64,000 nucleotides of DNA from positions 1,195,577-1,259,576 of the forward strand of contig OY811989.1 in assembly GCA_963681505.1 (NCBI GenBank). Direction: 5' to 3'. Below, piece after piece: positions 1 to 12,691 of this stretch. Origin of the DNA: Eunapius fragilis. Its lineage: Eukaryota > Porifera > Demospongiae > Spongillida > Spongillidae. The notes below the pieces were generated by a model. The model did not search any database and was not told the origin of the DNA. It worked only from the letters and a program-made list of their open reading frames with translations. The position numbers and the translations under genes are program-made. Each line of letters opens with the position of its first letter. Within the stretch, counting starts at the first letter, position 1.

Positions 1-177
1 CTTATCATCTGGAAATAACCAGGGGATTGCCTTAGTAATTTACATAAAGATCGCCGCCATTTATTGCAATTACTTAAGTATCACATTAAAGTTGGTACCA
101 CTACTGTAAACGTACCTCTGGAGGGATAGCATATATCACATTAAGCTGTCCTCTTTCCCTGCCCTCCTCCATTGCAG

Positions 178-3100
178 GCGTGTGCCACAGTCTCTCTGCC
201 CACAGAGGAGGCCAACACCAAGCTGCAGCACATGGCCAAGATGTTTCAGCTCTACGCTAATCGTGAGTGCAAGAACGGACCCGACATATGGCTGGCTTCC
301 ATATGTCGCTATGTCAACGATGTCTATGCACCTTTGGCCGCCCAGATATTGCGACACATGGCTGAGGTATGTGTAGTTACATGCCCATATATGGGCATAT
401 GTTTAAGGTATGTGTAGTTACATGCCCATATATGGGCATATGGCTAAGGTATGTGTAGTTACATGCCCATATATAGGCATATGGCTGAGGTATGTGTAGT
501 TACAGTACATGGGCATATATGGGCATATATGGGTATATCCATGTATGGCTGAGATATGTGTAGTACATGTGTTACATGTATGTACACGTTCATTTAAAAA
601 ACCTGCTGTGATTGTGGTGTGTGCATAGTCTCCATTTACATCATTACCTTTGCATGTACGCATGCACACACGTGCCCACAGCTTCTTGAGAGGGGCCGTC
701 CAGAGTACCACAGATCACTTCTGAGGATCATGACCGAACACCTCAAACTCCAGGACCCCACCAATGCCTCAGTGAGGGGAGTCTCCCAGGACCTCATGAC
801 TGTTGTGTTTCCTCACCTCAAAGGTGACCTCTGGAAGGAAGCCGTAGACATCATGAAGCTCATCATCTCAAGCTCCGCCTCCTTTGTCCGCCCGCCCACT
901 CATCACATCCCGGCGGATTTGGGTCTCTTCAATCAGTCCCTCCCGGGGGCAACGCTCCAGTTCTCAATAGACCTCAGGAACCCTTCAGACCTGGCTTTGG
1001 GGCAGGAGCATGTGACACCATCCACTACCTCATGGAAGAAGCCACAGGGATGTCAGCGCAGGACCAGAGAGAAGCTGTTGAGTGTGCTAAGTGCTTGTAC
1101 CCCTGTGGCCCTTCTCATGAGTAGTCCATCGGTGAGGGGTGTGGTCATGGTGAGGGTGTGGTAGTGTGCTAAGTGCTTGTACCCCTGTGGCCCTTCTCAT
1201 GAGCAGTCCATCAGTGAGGGGTGTGGTCATGGTGAGGGTGTGGTAGTGTGCTAAGTGCTTGTACCCAGTGACCCTTCTCATGAGCAGTTCATAGGTGAGG
1301 GGTGTGGTCATGGTGATGGTGGTGATGGTGGGCAGTGGTGTGCAGAGTGTAGTATTGTGGGTGTGTACATGTGTGTGTGCTTTGATAGCGTCTCCTGGCC
1401 TATGCAGGTGGTATTCACAGCGGAGTACATGGTGGACAAGCTCCCTCCATACACCATGTCTGATGAGGACGGTAACAGCAGCAGGTCCACCACTGAGGTT
1501 CCCGACTCTTCATCACAGCACGAATCGCAGGTGTGGAGAATGGAGCATGTGACATATCATGTGACTTATAATGTGACTGCATGTGACCAGATGGAGCATG
1601 TGACGTATCATGTGACTGCATGTGACCAGATGGAGCATGTGACGTATCATGTGACTGCATTTGACCAGATGGAGCATATCATATGACTGCATGTGACCAG
1701 ATGGAGCATGTGACTTATCATGTGACTGCATGTGACCAATCATGTCGCTCCATTTTAGGCTTACGCTGCAGCTGTTGGAGATGAGTTTAAGTTCCTGGAT
1801 GACATGAACTACATGTATGAGAGTGAGGGGGAGGGAGAGGGACCAAGGGCATGGAACAGCTTCCATGACATGACTGCCGAAGACCAAGAAGATGAGCAAG
1901 AACCAAGGTATGGGAGTACAGGGAACCAAGGTATGGGAGTACAGGGAACCAAGGTATGGGAGTACAGGGAACCAAGGTATGGGAGTACAGGGAACCAAGG
2001 TATGGGAGTACAGGGAACCAAGGTATGGGAGTACAGGGAACCAAGGTATGGGAGTACAGGGAACCAAGGTATGGGAGTACAGGGAACCAAGGTATGGGAG
2101 TACAGGGAACCAAGACATGGGAGTACAGGGAACCAAGGTATGGGAGTACAGGGAACCAAGACATGGGAGTACAGGGAACCAAGGTATGGGAGTACAGGGA
2201 ACCAAGGTATGGGAGTACAGGGAACCAAGGTATGGGAGTACAGGGAACCAAGGTATGGGAGTAGAGGGAACCAAGGTATGGGAGTACAGGGAACCAAGGT
2301 ATGGGAGTACAGGGAACCAAGGTATGGGAGTACAGGGAACCAAGACATGGGAGTACAGGGAACCAAGGTATGGGAGTACAGGGAACCAAGGTATGGGAGT
2401 ACAGGGAACCAAGGTATGGGAGTACAGAGAACCAAGGTATGGGAGTACAGGGAACCAAGACATGGGAGTACAGGGAACCAAGGTATGGGAGTACAGAGAA
2501 CCAAGGTATGGGAGTACAGGGAACCAAGGTATGGGAGTACAGGGAACCAAGGTATGGGAGTACAGGGAACCAAGACATGGGAGTACAGGGAACCAAGGTA
2601 TGGGAGTACAGGGAACCAAAGTATGAGAGAACAGGGAACCAAGGTATGGGAGTACAGGGAACCAAGGTATGGGAGTACAGGGAACCAAAGTATGGGAGAA
2701 CAGGGAACATTTATCTGTAGGACACATGTCCTTTTATCCCTTCCATGTGTGTACTGTAGGCCCAGGTACATGTGTGTACTGTAGGCCCAGGTACATGTGT
2801 GTACTGTAGGCCCAGGTACATGTGTGTACTGTAGGCCCAGGTACATGTGTGTACTGTAGGCCCAGGTACATGTGTGTACTGTAGGCCCGGGTACACGTGT
2901 GTACTTTAGGCCCAGGTACACGTGTGTACTGTAGGCCCAGGTACATGTGTGTACTGTAGGCCCAGGTACATGTGTGTACTGTAGGCCCGGGTACACGTGT
3001 GTACTGTAGGCCCAGGTACATGTGTGTACTGTAGGCCCAGGTACATGTGTGTACTGTAGGCCCAGGTACACGTGTGTACTGTAGGCCCAGGTACACATGT

Positions 3101-4462
3101 GTACTGTAGGCCCTGGTACACGTGTGTACTGTAGGCCCAGGTACATGTGTGTACTGTAGGTCCAGGTACATATGTGTACTGTAGGCCCAGGTACATGTGT
3201 GTACTTTAGGCCCAGGTACATGTGTGTACTGTAGGCCCAGGTACACGTGTGTACTGTAGGCCCATGTACATGTGTGTACTGTAGGTCCAGGTACATATGT
3301 GTACTGTAGGCCCAGGTACATATGTGTACTGTAGGCCCTGGTACACGTGTGTACTGTAGGCCCAGGTACATGTGTGTACTGTAGGTCCAGGTACATATGT
3401 GTACTGTAGGTCCAGGTACATATGTGTACTGTAGGCCCAGGTACATATGTGTACTGTAGGCCCAGGTACATATGTGTACTGTAGGCCCAGGTACATGTGT
3501 GTACTTTAGGCCCAGGTACATATGTGTACTGTAGGCCCAGGTACATATGTGTACTGTAGGCCCAGGTACATGTGTGTACTTTAGGCCCAGGTACACGTGT
3601 GTACTGTAGGCCCAGGTACATAGGGGTAGGAATATTTGCTGTGTTCTAATTTATAGATTCCATCTATCTGGTAGTTCTGTGAGCCTTGATCGTGATGACT
3701 CCACCACTGAGATTGAAGAGGACGACGCAGCTGCTTATAGAAGTATGTACCGTCTCTATCCACATGTGTGGTGTAATGTAGCCATCAGTCATTCAGGGGA
3801 GATAGGTGTTTGAAACAGTATTTATTAATGTTTATTAATGTTGTTATTGTTCTTCCAACTGCCAAACACACGCTACAGTGGTCTCCAGTCCACCTCCGCC
3901 CCAGGACACTCTATCGCAGCATCCCGTGATGGTACCGGCCGCACCCGCGGTGAACTCAAGCGAAACCACACCACACCCCTCTCCACCCCGACACGTCCCC
4001 AGGCCACTGGACAGCGGAGCAGAGTCTGACATGGAAGGAGACAAATCCACACCTCGGGAAACCACACCCAGTACCAGAGCATCCCTGGATAGTGACAGTG
4101 TCCCCTCTGAGGTTACAATGGAGAGCTCTCTCAGCCTTCCTCCCTCATCAGAGGTGGCCCCTCCTGCAGCCACGCCCCTGGCAGTGGAGGAGGAGGAGGG
4201 GGAGGGGGAGGGGGAGGGGATGACCGACGTCGTGAAGCAAGCAGTCTCCCTCCTGGATGTGAGTGACCTAGCCAGGCTGCATACTCTCAACAAGTCTGCC
4301 ACACTGCCTCGCAATCAGTCTTCCCAGGACCACAGCAAGAGGTACTGCTGCTGTTTGGAGCTAGCTGCAGTGTGTGGTCTGTACTGCATTTATAATGATG
4401 TACATATCCCTGATGGTGTACATGCATACTCCATACATGTACTTGATGGGGATGCACGCACG

Positions 4463-4537
<75 letters not shown>

Positions 4538-4743
4538 CACACACACACACACACCAATAAGCTCATCATGATGTGTGCAGTTGTGCCAATGCATAGTTAT
4601 TATTTTATTTTTGCCCTTCCTAAGATTGTCACAACCTCTGTGTGGTTCACCTGCCATGTCGGGTGCCCATCCCAACATTAGTGAGATACGTGAATCACGA
4701 TTCTTGGATATTCCCAATGATGAGGTATGTTGACATGTACATG

Positions 4744-4789
<46 letters not shown>

Positions 4790-7700
4790 TTTGTGTTTGT
4801 GTGTATGTGTGTGTGTATGTGTGTGTGTGTATGTGTGACATGTACATGTGTATGCATATGTGAGTGTTTGTACATGTAATCATTTCTGACAGAAAATTAG
4901 AATGTGTGTTGATTTAAATGGACAGGCAAACGTGTGCATCTTTAAGAGATCTTCAACATGTTGACTGTCACATTCATACAAAAGCATTTGTTCAAATTCA
5001 CATCACATGATGTGAATTTGAACAAATGCTTTGTGTACCAGCCACAATGTGGGACAGCCCATCAGATGGAGTCCATTAATGTAATTGTTGCTGCACCTTG
5101 CAGATAGAAGAGGTGTGGCAGGATCATGTGACCAACCTTGGTCGTCACAAGACATGTGAGGTGGCTGTTCACACCTTCTTCATCTTTGGTCGCCTCTTTG
5201 GCGTTCTGAGGCAACAGTTTGGCAACCTTACTCGCGAGGTCTGCAACTACCTAGGGGAGTGTGAGTCCAAGCGTTCGGTGGTAGCCCACTTCCTGATCAC
5301 AGTGGACATGCTGTTTACGGAGTTTGAGCTGCCCAAGATATACCTGGACACAGAGCTGGTGAGATATTCCCTGGGGTATCAGGCTTGGCATGTATGTGTG
5401 AGCATATACTACAGCCCTGTGCATTCATTGGGTCTGTGTATGATATGTGTGGTATTGTGTTTAGTCTTGATGACAACTTGATGTGTAGGAGCTTTGCATC
5501 TTCCCTGGGGTCACAGGTGTGCGCATAAGTTTGGAGTGTACCTAGCAATGCTAGCAGTGTGTGGGGTGGTATTATGCTGCCTTGCTGGTGATGGGCACCT
5601 AGCAATGCTAGCAGTGTGTGGGGTGGTATGATGCTGCCTTGCTGGTGATGGGCACTTAGCAATGCTAGCAGTGTGTGGGGTGGTATGATGCTGCCTTGCT
5701 GGTGATGGGCACTTAGCAATGCTAGCAGTGTGTGGGGTGGTATGATGCTGCCTTGCTGGTGATGGGCACTTAGCAATGCTAGCAGTGTGTGGGGTGGTAT
5801 GATGCTGCCTTGCTGGTGATGTGCTTGGTTTGAGATAACTGCCACATATTAGTAGCAGAGACCTCGTGAATGCATATCGTAACTGCTAATGTTAGCAAGG
5901 TTCCCTATAGGATTTATGTACACACAACATTATAATTATAAGATGTGATTGTACATTGCAATGAGTATGTGTATTTCAACATTTAACCCTTAATCTACCA
6001 GCTCCTTCGGTTCAACCTTCTGGATCAACATGTATTCCTTGTTCTGGAGCTCCATGACAACCTGACATCATACCAGGAAAAGCGAAGGATAGTGCTTGAG
6101 GTATGAGGGAGCACATGTGCACCTGTGCTTGAGGTATGAGGGAGCACATGTGCACCTGTGCTTGAGGTATGAGGGAGCACATGTGCACCTGTGCTTGAGG
6201 TATGAGGGAGCACATGTGCACCTGTGCTTGAGGTATGAGGGAGCACATGTGCACCTGTGCTTGAGGTATGAGGGAGCACATGTGCACCTGTGCTTGAGGT
6301 ATGAGGGAGCACATGTGCACCTGTGCTTGAGGTATGAGGGAGCACATGTGCACCTGTGCTTGAGGTATGAGGGAGCACATGTGCACCTGTGCTTGAGGTA
6401 TGAGGGAGCACATGTGCACCTGTGCTTGAGGTATGAGGGAGCGCATGTGCACCTGTGCTTGAGGTATGAGGGAGCGCATGTGCACCTGTGCTTGAGGTAT
6501 GAGGGAGCACATGTGCACCTGTGCTTGAGGTATGAGGGAGCACATGTGCACCTGTGCTTGAGGTATGAGGGAGCACATGTGCACCTGTGCTTGAGGTATG
6601 AGGGAGCACATGTGCACCTGTGCTTGAGGTATGAGGGAGCACATGTGCACCTATGCTTGAGGTATGGCACATGTGCACTTCATACATATCATTGCTGAAC
6701 CATTATCTACACATCTGCTGTATATGTTCTGTTGTTGATATAGATGTGAGGTCTGTAAGTGTGTGAGCTATATCCTATGGACCTTGTGTGTTCTTCCATA
6801 CACATTAGCTACCTGTACATGCGAATTACTTGTAATTGTTTGTTGGCAGTTTCTTGGCCTTTTCAAATCCGCCTTGAGACAGAAGTCCCTGGAGGAATCC
6901 CCAGTACTTCCTGCACATGGTGGCTCCTCCCCTGATGTGACTTCACTTTCTTCAGAGGAGGCGGTGGGTTACGTACAGGTGCTTGAGGGAATGAAGGGGG
7001 GGGGGGGGGGGGGGGATCTGGAAGTGGAAGTAACAGAAGAGCAGTGGAGTGAAGGAGGGTGGGGTGTGGGGGACAGGAGGGTAGAGGAGGGAATAAGGGT
7101 CATGGTGTGTATTATTTGAGAGAGAGGGAGAAGTCCTGCCTGTAGGATTCCTGGCTGCATTGTTGTATTTCTTCAGGCCACCAAACTTTGTGAAGCTGTA
7201 CGCAAGTACCACTTCCAGCTGCTTGTACTACTGGGTAGCTATGTGAAGCTTGTGGATATGTTGAAGGGAGTCATAAGAAAAGCTGGGGTGAGAGGTTTGT
7301 ATTCTAATGGAGGGCATTAAATGAGAGAAAACATGTTAGCAGGCCGAGCTTTCCATGGAGCTAACTGAAATGAAGCAGGGCTTGGAGGAGTCAGCAAGAA
7401 AGTTCCACGAAGGACCTCCAGAAGAGCGGGCAACTGCAGAGCTCAACCTTTCCAGCTCCAAACCTGATGTCCCCTTGTTGGAGACCACCCTTGTCCAACA
7501 CAAGGATACCCTCAAATCAATACAGCTACTCCATGTGATGAGGTACATGTTGGGGGCATCTGTACTCCAATGTATGTATGGTGGTTTTGATAAAGGTATC
7601 TAGGTATTCTGCTACATTGAAACTATAACACTTTCAGACATGTACACATATAATGGGATGCATGTTGAGGGATCTGTTCCGCTTGGTATGTACCTTACAT

Positions 7701-8685
7701 TGTTAAAGTATATTGGCATCAATCATTTTGTACTGGTGTAAGTTCCAGTACTCTTTGGAACGGTAATTTAGCTATGACCTCTGATCATTAATGCTTAATC
7801 TTGTATTAAACTCCTCCCAACAGGAAGCTCTGGCACAAGGAAGGGTTGCTAGGGTCCAGGGATGAGGATGATGTTGACTTTCTGTTCTTTATGTACGCCC
7901 ACAACATGTATGTCACCGAGAGACAGAAAGGTGAGACATTGTTAGTCATGTGTGGTCCATCACAGCTGATAAGACATTGTTAGTCATGTGTGGTCCATCA
8001 CAGCTGGTAAGACATTGTTACTCATGTGTGGTCCATCACAGCTGGTAAGACATTGTTAGTCATGTGTGGTCCATCACAGCTGGTAAGGCATTGTTAGTCA
8101 TGTGTGCTCCATCACAGCTGGTAAGACATTGTTAGTCATGTGTGGTCCATCACAGCTGGTATCTCATTACTATACGTTAGCACATCTATCCAATAGTTCC
8201 CATGTCATCTCAGAGCCCACCATGAACTACCTCAGGGGAATTCCCTATATTCCTTGGATATTTAGGACTAGAGTTTTAAACTGTGAATCATTAACATGCC
8301 AGAGGAGTTAAAATATCAACAAAACAATCATGGAAAAGGACCTGTTCCTTTTACTTTTAAACTCTTGGCAGAGATACTCCATTTACAAATGGTCTGTTGT
8401 CTAACCTAATTCTTGTGCATACGTATTAATGCATACTTTAGTGTACTAACTAAAAATAACACTTCATTACACTGTTACAAGTACTGCATAGTGTTTGATT
8501 CATCATTCCACAAATCTCTAGGAGTGCTGTGTGTCACTGATACCAAGTTTGACCTTTCGACTGTACACAGCAAGTTAATGGCCAGAAATGTTAGCCTCAT
8601 CTCTCTCCTCCAAGAGGCTGAACAGCCACCTCCACCATCACCACTGTCACAACCCACTGCCACTGATGAGTCTGAAGCCTTATAA
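178..8685 (+). CDS. FRY: Furry homologue (FRY/FRYL), 3' part, 14 exons
   Basis: C-terminal 855 residues of a Furry-family protein, a very large scaffold that works with NDR/LATS kinases in cell morphogenesis and microtubule organisation (family knowledge). Exons read from splice sites with matching phases: 178-366, 682-1131, 1408-1530, 1759-1907, 3657-3742, 3879-4341, 4682-4724, 5104-5358, 6002-6100, 6850-6978 (donor could instead be after 6963), 7177-7287, 7343-7542, 7824-7930, 8522-8685. Recognition rests on conserved segments such as WKEAVDIMKLIISSSASFV in exon 2, VFLVLELHDNLTSYQEKRR in exon 9 and the helical KYHFQLLVLLGSYVKLVDML in exon 11. Exon 6 encodes a Ser/Pro/Glu-rich disordered linker. 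The product ends in a proline-rich tail. The 5' end lies outside the window. All introns are GT-AG; six carry tandem arrays that start at or beside a donor. Confidence 0.87.
358..520 (+). repeat. 42-bp tandem repeat at a FRY splice donor
   Basis: Four imperfect copies of a unit starting with GGCTGAGGTATGTGTAG. The first copy contains the end of the first FRY exon (GCTGAG) and its donor GTATGT, so later copies duplicate the exon-intron junction inside the intron. Confidence 0.8.
1075..1315 (+). repeat. 82-bp repeat, three copies, spanning the end of FRY exon 2
   Basis: The segment beginning GTGTGCTAAGTGCTTGTACC is present three times. Copy 1 holds the last codons of exon 2 and the donor after 1131 (TCG then GTGAGG). 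Copies 2 and 3 carry near-identical exon ends and GTGAGG donors, so the true donor could be any of the three; the first keeps phase 0 with the next exon. Confidence 0.75.
1540..1740 (+). repeat. Tandem repeat after FRY exon 3
   Basis: About four to five imperfect copies of a unit containing ATGGAGCATGTGAC and TATCATGTGACTGCATGTG fill the intron between the exons ending at 1530 and starting at 1759. Confidence 0.75.
1895..2708 (+). repeat. 23-bp minisatellite (about 35 copies) seeded on a FRY splice donor
   Basis: The unit GGTATGGGAGTACAGGGAAC (plus CAA) is repeated about 35 times with few substitutions. It begins inside the 3' end of the exon 1759-1907, whose end GAACCAAG and donor GTATGG are both part of the unit. 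Every copy therefore presents a decoy donor. Because 23 is not a multiple of three and the unit lacks stops in most frames, long artificial ORFs appear on both strands. Confidence 0.93.
2741..3621 (+). repeat. 25-bp minisatellite (about 35 copies) in the same FRY intron
   Basis: The unit TGTGTACTGTAGGCCCAGG followed by TACATG recurs about every 25 bp with C/T variation at CAYGTG. Each unit contains a TAG acceptor-like and an AGGTAC donor-like sequence. The array directly follows the 23-bp array and ends shortly before the exon at 3657. Confidence 0.93.
4458..4552 (+). repeat. (CA)n microsatellite
   Basis: Dinucleotide CA tract in a FRY intron; a matching GT tract lies at about 4746-4830, so the two could pair in the transcript around the 43-nt exon 4682-4724. 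Confidence 0.95.
4746..4846 (+). repeat. (GT)n microsatellite
   Basis: Imperfect GT tract in the next FRY intron, complementary to the CA tract upstream. Confidence 0.93.
4981..5032. repeat. Perfect 25-bp-arm palindrome
   Basis: Arms 4981-5005 and 5008-5032 are exact reverse complements (AAAGCATTTGTTCAAATTCA and on) around a 2-nt centre. It lies in a FRY intron about 70 bp upstream of the acceptor at 5103. Confidence 0.9.
5535..5825 (+). repeat. 57-bp tandem repeat, about five copies
   Basis: The unit contains CTAGCAATGCTAGCAGTGTG and GATGCTGCCTTGCTGGTG. It lies in the FRY intron between the exons ending at 5358 and starting at 6002. Confidence 0.88.
6091..6667 (+). repeat. 33-bp minisatellite (about 17 copies) seeded on a FRY splice donor
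   Basis: The unit GTGCTTGAGGTATGAGGGAG plus CACATGTGCACCT repeats about 17 times nearly without change. Copy 1 begins with the last nine coding bases of exon 6002-6100 (GTGCTTGAG) followed by its GTATGA donor, so the junction is multiplied. A 33-bp period keeps frame, giving open frames on both strands that are not genes. Confidence 0.95.
7931..8160 (+). repeat. 38-bp tandem repeat starting at the last FRY donor
   Basis: About six copies of a unit containing GACATTGTTAGTCATGTGTG and GTCCATCACAGCTGGT. The array starts at the donor after 7930 (GTGAGACATTG). Copies 2 onward have GTAAGACATTG, a donor-like sequence. Confidence 0.88.
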
Positions 8686-8984
8686 CTTCCTGATATACAT
8701 TTTCTATGAGAGCAATAATGTTGAACATGACATATCTGTTATATAATAGTTACAAATGTTTTCTGTTTGTATTCACTCTTTCCTTCTAACCCATAACCAT
8801 ATGCACTATCCCTAGTAATGTGCATACAATGAATGCCATTAATGACCATTTTATTGTAATGATGTAAGTGTATGTAAACTAAACGTACAGTGCTTACACA
8901 CTGTTATCATGACGGCAGGCTGTTATGATGCTTCAAGATGGCCCCATTATTACATAGGCAGCAATCTCCACCTCCTGGTTCATG

Positions 8985-9800
8985 TATGTAGTGTGGTAGC
9001 TCCATATGTGTGGACACCTCAATATGTAGTGTGGTAGCTCCATATGTGTGGACACCTCAGTATGTAGTGTGGTAGCTCCATATGTGTGGACACCTCAGTA
9101 TGTAGTGTGGTAGCTCCATATGTGTGAACACCTCAGTATGTAGTGTGGTAGCTCCATATGTTTGGACATCTCAATATGTAGTGTGGTAGCTCCATATGTG
9201 TGGACATCTCAATATGTAGTGTGGTAGCTCCATATGTGTGGACACCTCAATATGTAGTGTGGTAGCTCCATATGTGTGGACACCTCAATATGTAGTGTGG
9301 TAGCTCCATATGTGTGGACATCTCAATATGTAGTGTGGTAGCTCCATATGTGTGAACATCTCAATATGTAGTGTGGTAGCTCCATATGTGTGAACATCTC
9401 AATATGTAGTGTGGTAGCTCCATATGTTTGGACATCTCAATATGTAGTGTGGTAGCTCCATATGTGTGGACATCTCAATATGTAGTGTGGTAGCTCCATA
9501 TGTGTGGACATCTCAATATGTAGTGTGGTAGCTCCATATGTTTGGACATCTCAATATGTAGTGTGGTAGCTCCATATTGGACATCTCAATATGTAGTGTG
9601 GTAGCTCCATATGTGTGGACATCTCAATATGTAGTGTGGTAGCTCCATATGTGTGGACATCTCAATATGTAGTGTGGTAGCTCCATATTGGACATCTCAA
9701 TATGTAGTGTGGTAGCTCCATATGTTTGGACATCTCAATATGTAGTGTGGTAGCTCCATATGTTTGGACATCTCAATATGTAGTGTGGTAGCTCCATACG
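8985..9800 (+). repeat. 38-bp satellite, about 21 copies, 3' of FRY
   Basis: The unit contains GTAGTGTGGTAGCTCCATAT and GTGTGGACATCTCAATAT; two copies carry a short deletion. It starts about 300 bp after the FRY stop and may be in the 3' UTR or just beyond. Confidence 0.95.
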
Positions 9801-12651
9801 TTGTACTGCATAGCAGTGCTCAGCTTATTCAGTTGTGCATAGTGAGGCCAAACCATTACTAGTTACAATGATTAAAGTTACGAAGCCGTGACGTTGTAAC
9901 TTTATCAATCGTAATCTATCCACACACTACATTGCACACATGTACTGTTCAATCGACACATGTGCATCATCCCATCCATTGTTCACACACATGTCCATCC
10001 ACACACTATACACACACCACACTGCACACTTCAGTCCTCACATATTATCCGCACACACACATGCACCCATCCACCCACTAACAGTGTTTGTTAGTCCATG
10101 AGCACTACACCACACGCTGTGCAATCCACACATACACACAACCACACCACACAATTTTTTAAACACTCTCTCACACTGTTCAATCCACACACGCATGTAT
10201 GTTTAGTCCTCATCACACACACTTGTGCACCTATCCACACACTACACTCACCACACAATTTTAAGTCTGCACACACACATGGTCCGCACCTTTCAGTCCA
10301 CACATGCGCATTGTCCAGTCCTCACACACACACATACCTGTTCAGTCTTTATCACACTCACACATGCATCCATCTACACTACCCGTACTACATCATTTCA
10401 ATCCACACACACCACAGAATTTTTAGTTCACACACACACACACAGACACACATACACATGCACCATCCACACTACACTCGCACACCAGTTTAGTCAGAGG
10501 TGGATTTAGGGGGAGGGGTCCGGACTCCCCGTACTTATGAACAATGACATTTACAATGCATATGGCAAAATTTGCATGTGCGTGAGAAGTGCGCTCCGTA
10601 CTTCTCCATCTTTCATATAAGACACCCCCTTCCTATCATTCCTGCATCTGCCCGTTAGTCCGATGCACACACTCACTATTTAGTCCTCATCAGACCCACA
10701 CATGTGCACCCATCCACACACTACACATTTACACTACACTGCACAATTTGTAGTCCCACACATACACACAAGCACACACACAGAGTTCATGCAGTACGTA
10801 CACCTATCCATCCACACACTACACACTTAAGTAGATATACACAACATCCCACAATTTATAGTCCAACAAACACACATACACACACACACACTCAACACAC
10901 GCACAGTTTAGTCCTCATCATACACACATGTGCAGTCCCACCATTCAGTCCCATACCAGTTTGAAGAGTGCTGGACCGTGTGTGCATGTGGTGTGGTGTT
11001 TGAACTGAACAGTGTATGTGGGAGGGCTAAAAGATACGTATGTGGACTGAACAATGTGTGTGTGGCAAAAAATGATGTCATTTGATATGTGTGTGTGTGA
11101 TGAAGACTGAACAGTGTATAGGGGCAGATCTAGGATTTAGGGTTAATTAACTACTCAACTTACACGTGTTACGGTTAAGATAGCAGAGATGCAAACACAC
11201 CAAAATAAAAAGGAAGCTCCTTTGATTTTATCCGAGGCTTACTTGACCGATTTTACCATTTCTAAACAAAAATAGTGCAGAGTTGGGGGTTTGTTCGAAC
11301 CCATAGAACCCCCACAACACTCACACACCATGCACGCTGCATGTCTCTACTGTAGTTTGCTTTCTGTGTACTTGTGATAATTGTCTTACCACTACACATC
11401 TAGAACTTTGCTGTGAAGTGCTTCAACTGTCTGTGTGGTACCATACAGGGTTTTTGCAAAAGAGCGCAACGCATGAATATAATTCATTAATAGGATTGTC
11501 AATAACATAACAAATCAAGCTAAACAACCACTACGTTTTTAATAACGCACCATTAAATAATCCATAACCAAATCAAGTAATGTTTTGTACTTCATTTTAT
11601 ACAGGAATAATTTATGATGGCTATTACCCCATAACAGCTTCAACCTTAATAACTTTAACGCAAATGATGGTCCTAAATGTTTCTAACTCACTATTGAATC
11701 TAATAACTTGAAATCAGTACTGTTCCACCGCGCCGCATATCCAGTATGTTACTTATTTTTATTAAATTATCATAAACCGCAATCTTGAATAACTTTGTTA
11801 ATAGAGGGCTTTGAATATTTTGATTTATGAGGGATTTGATACAGTTACTTAACCGCTCACAATAACTGAAATCTAATTGGTATTTGCCTAACTACTGCAA
11901 CATATGTTAAAGAAATCAAGCAGTTAATTAATTTCAATCCTGAGTCAGTTATAGGGATTTTAAATTGTTGCGTTCTTTCACAAACACCCTGTAGATATTA
12001 GTTTAATATCTATGGTAGATTAGCTTTACAGATTTTTAGATCAGGATTGCCGAAACTCAGCCCAGGCTCTGGCCATTAGGCCTGCCTGACAGGTCAATCT
12101 GCCAGGCAGGGTAATTAAACTAGTATTCACCAAAAATACAATTATTATAGTTTCATTCATTCTTAATTTTTTAAAATGATTAACATATTAAATTCCTCCT
12201 CTGATGTGCTTAAAGGACTGCATGCATGTCATCGCTTTGAACACATTGTGCATGTATAGTGGAACAGTGGACTGCAGCAGCTTCTACATTGTCAATCCAT
12301 ACATTTATTGGCCCTGACCAAAGTCAAACTTAGATGGCCATATAGGCTGCTCAAAACTATGTTTTGCTGTTGGTCCAAACAGTAAGTTGCAATGCTAATA
12401 AAATTGTAATAAATCATAATCCTTGCTACAACGTAACAAAGGTTAGTGATTCCTACCTGTCCTTGGATTTTTTTCACACCCAAGCACATACCCACTGTAC
12501 AATCAACATACACATGCTGTTAAGTCACACACACACCCCACACTAACCAGATACCATACAACTTTTAGTCAATACATACACTTTCAGTCCTCATCACACA
12601 CACCATCCACACACTTCACTGCATACGTGCACCCATCCACACACTGTTCAG

Positions 12652-12691
<40 letters not shown>

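Noticed and set aside
1513..3621. Long ORFs (244-595 codons) with repeated Tyr-Leu-Gly or Gly-Asn-Gln motifs on both strands
   Set aside because: They are translations of the 23-bp and 25-bp minisatellites, open in several frames and both strands because the units lack stops.
6012..6698. Four ORFs of about 200 codons
   Set aside because: Reading frames of the 33-bp array whose period keeps frame; no gene.
9950..10960. His/Thr-rich ORFs
   Set aside because: Translations of CA-rich satellite.
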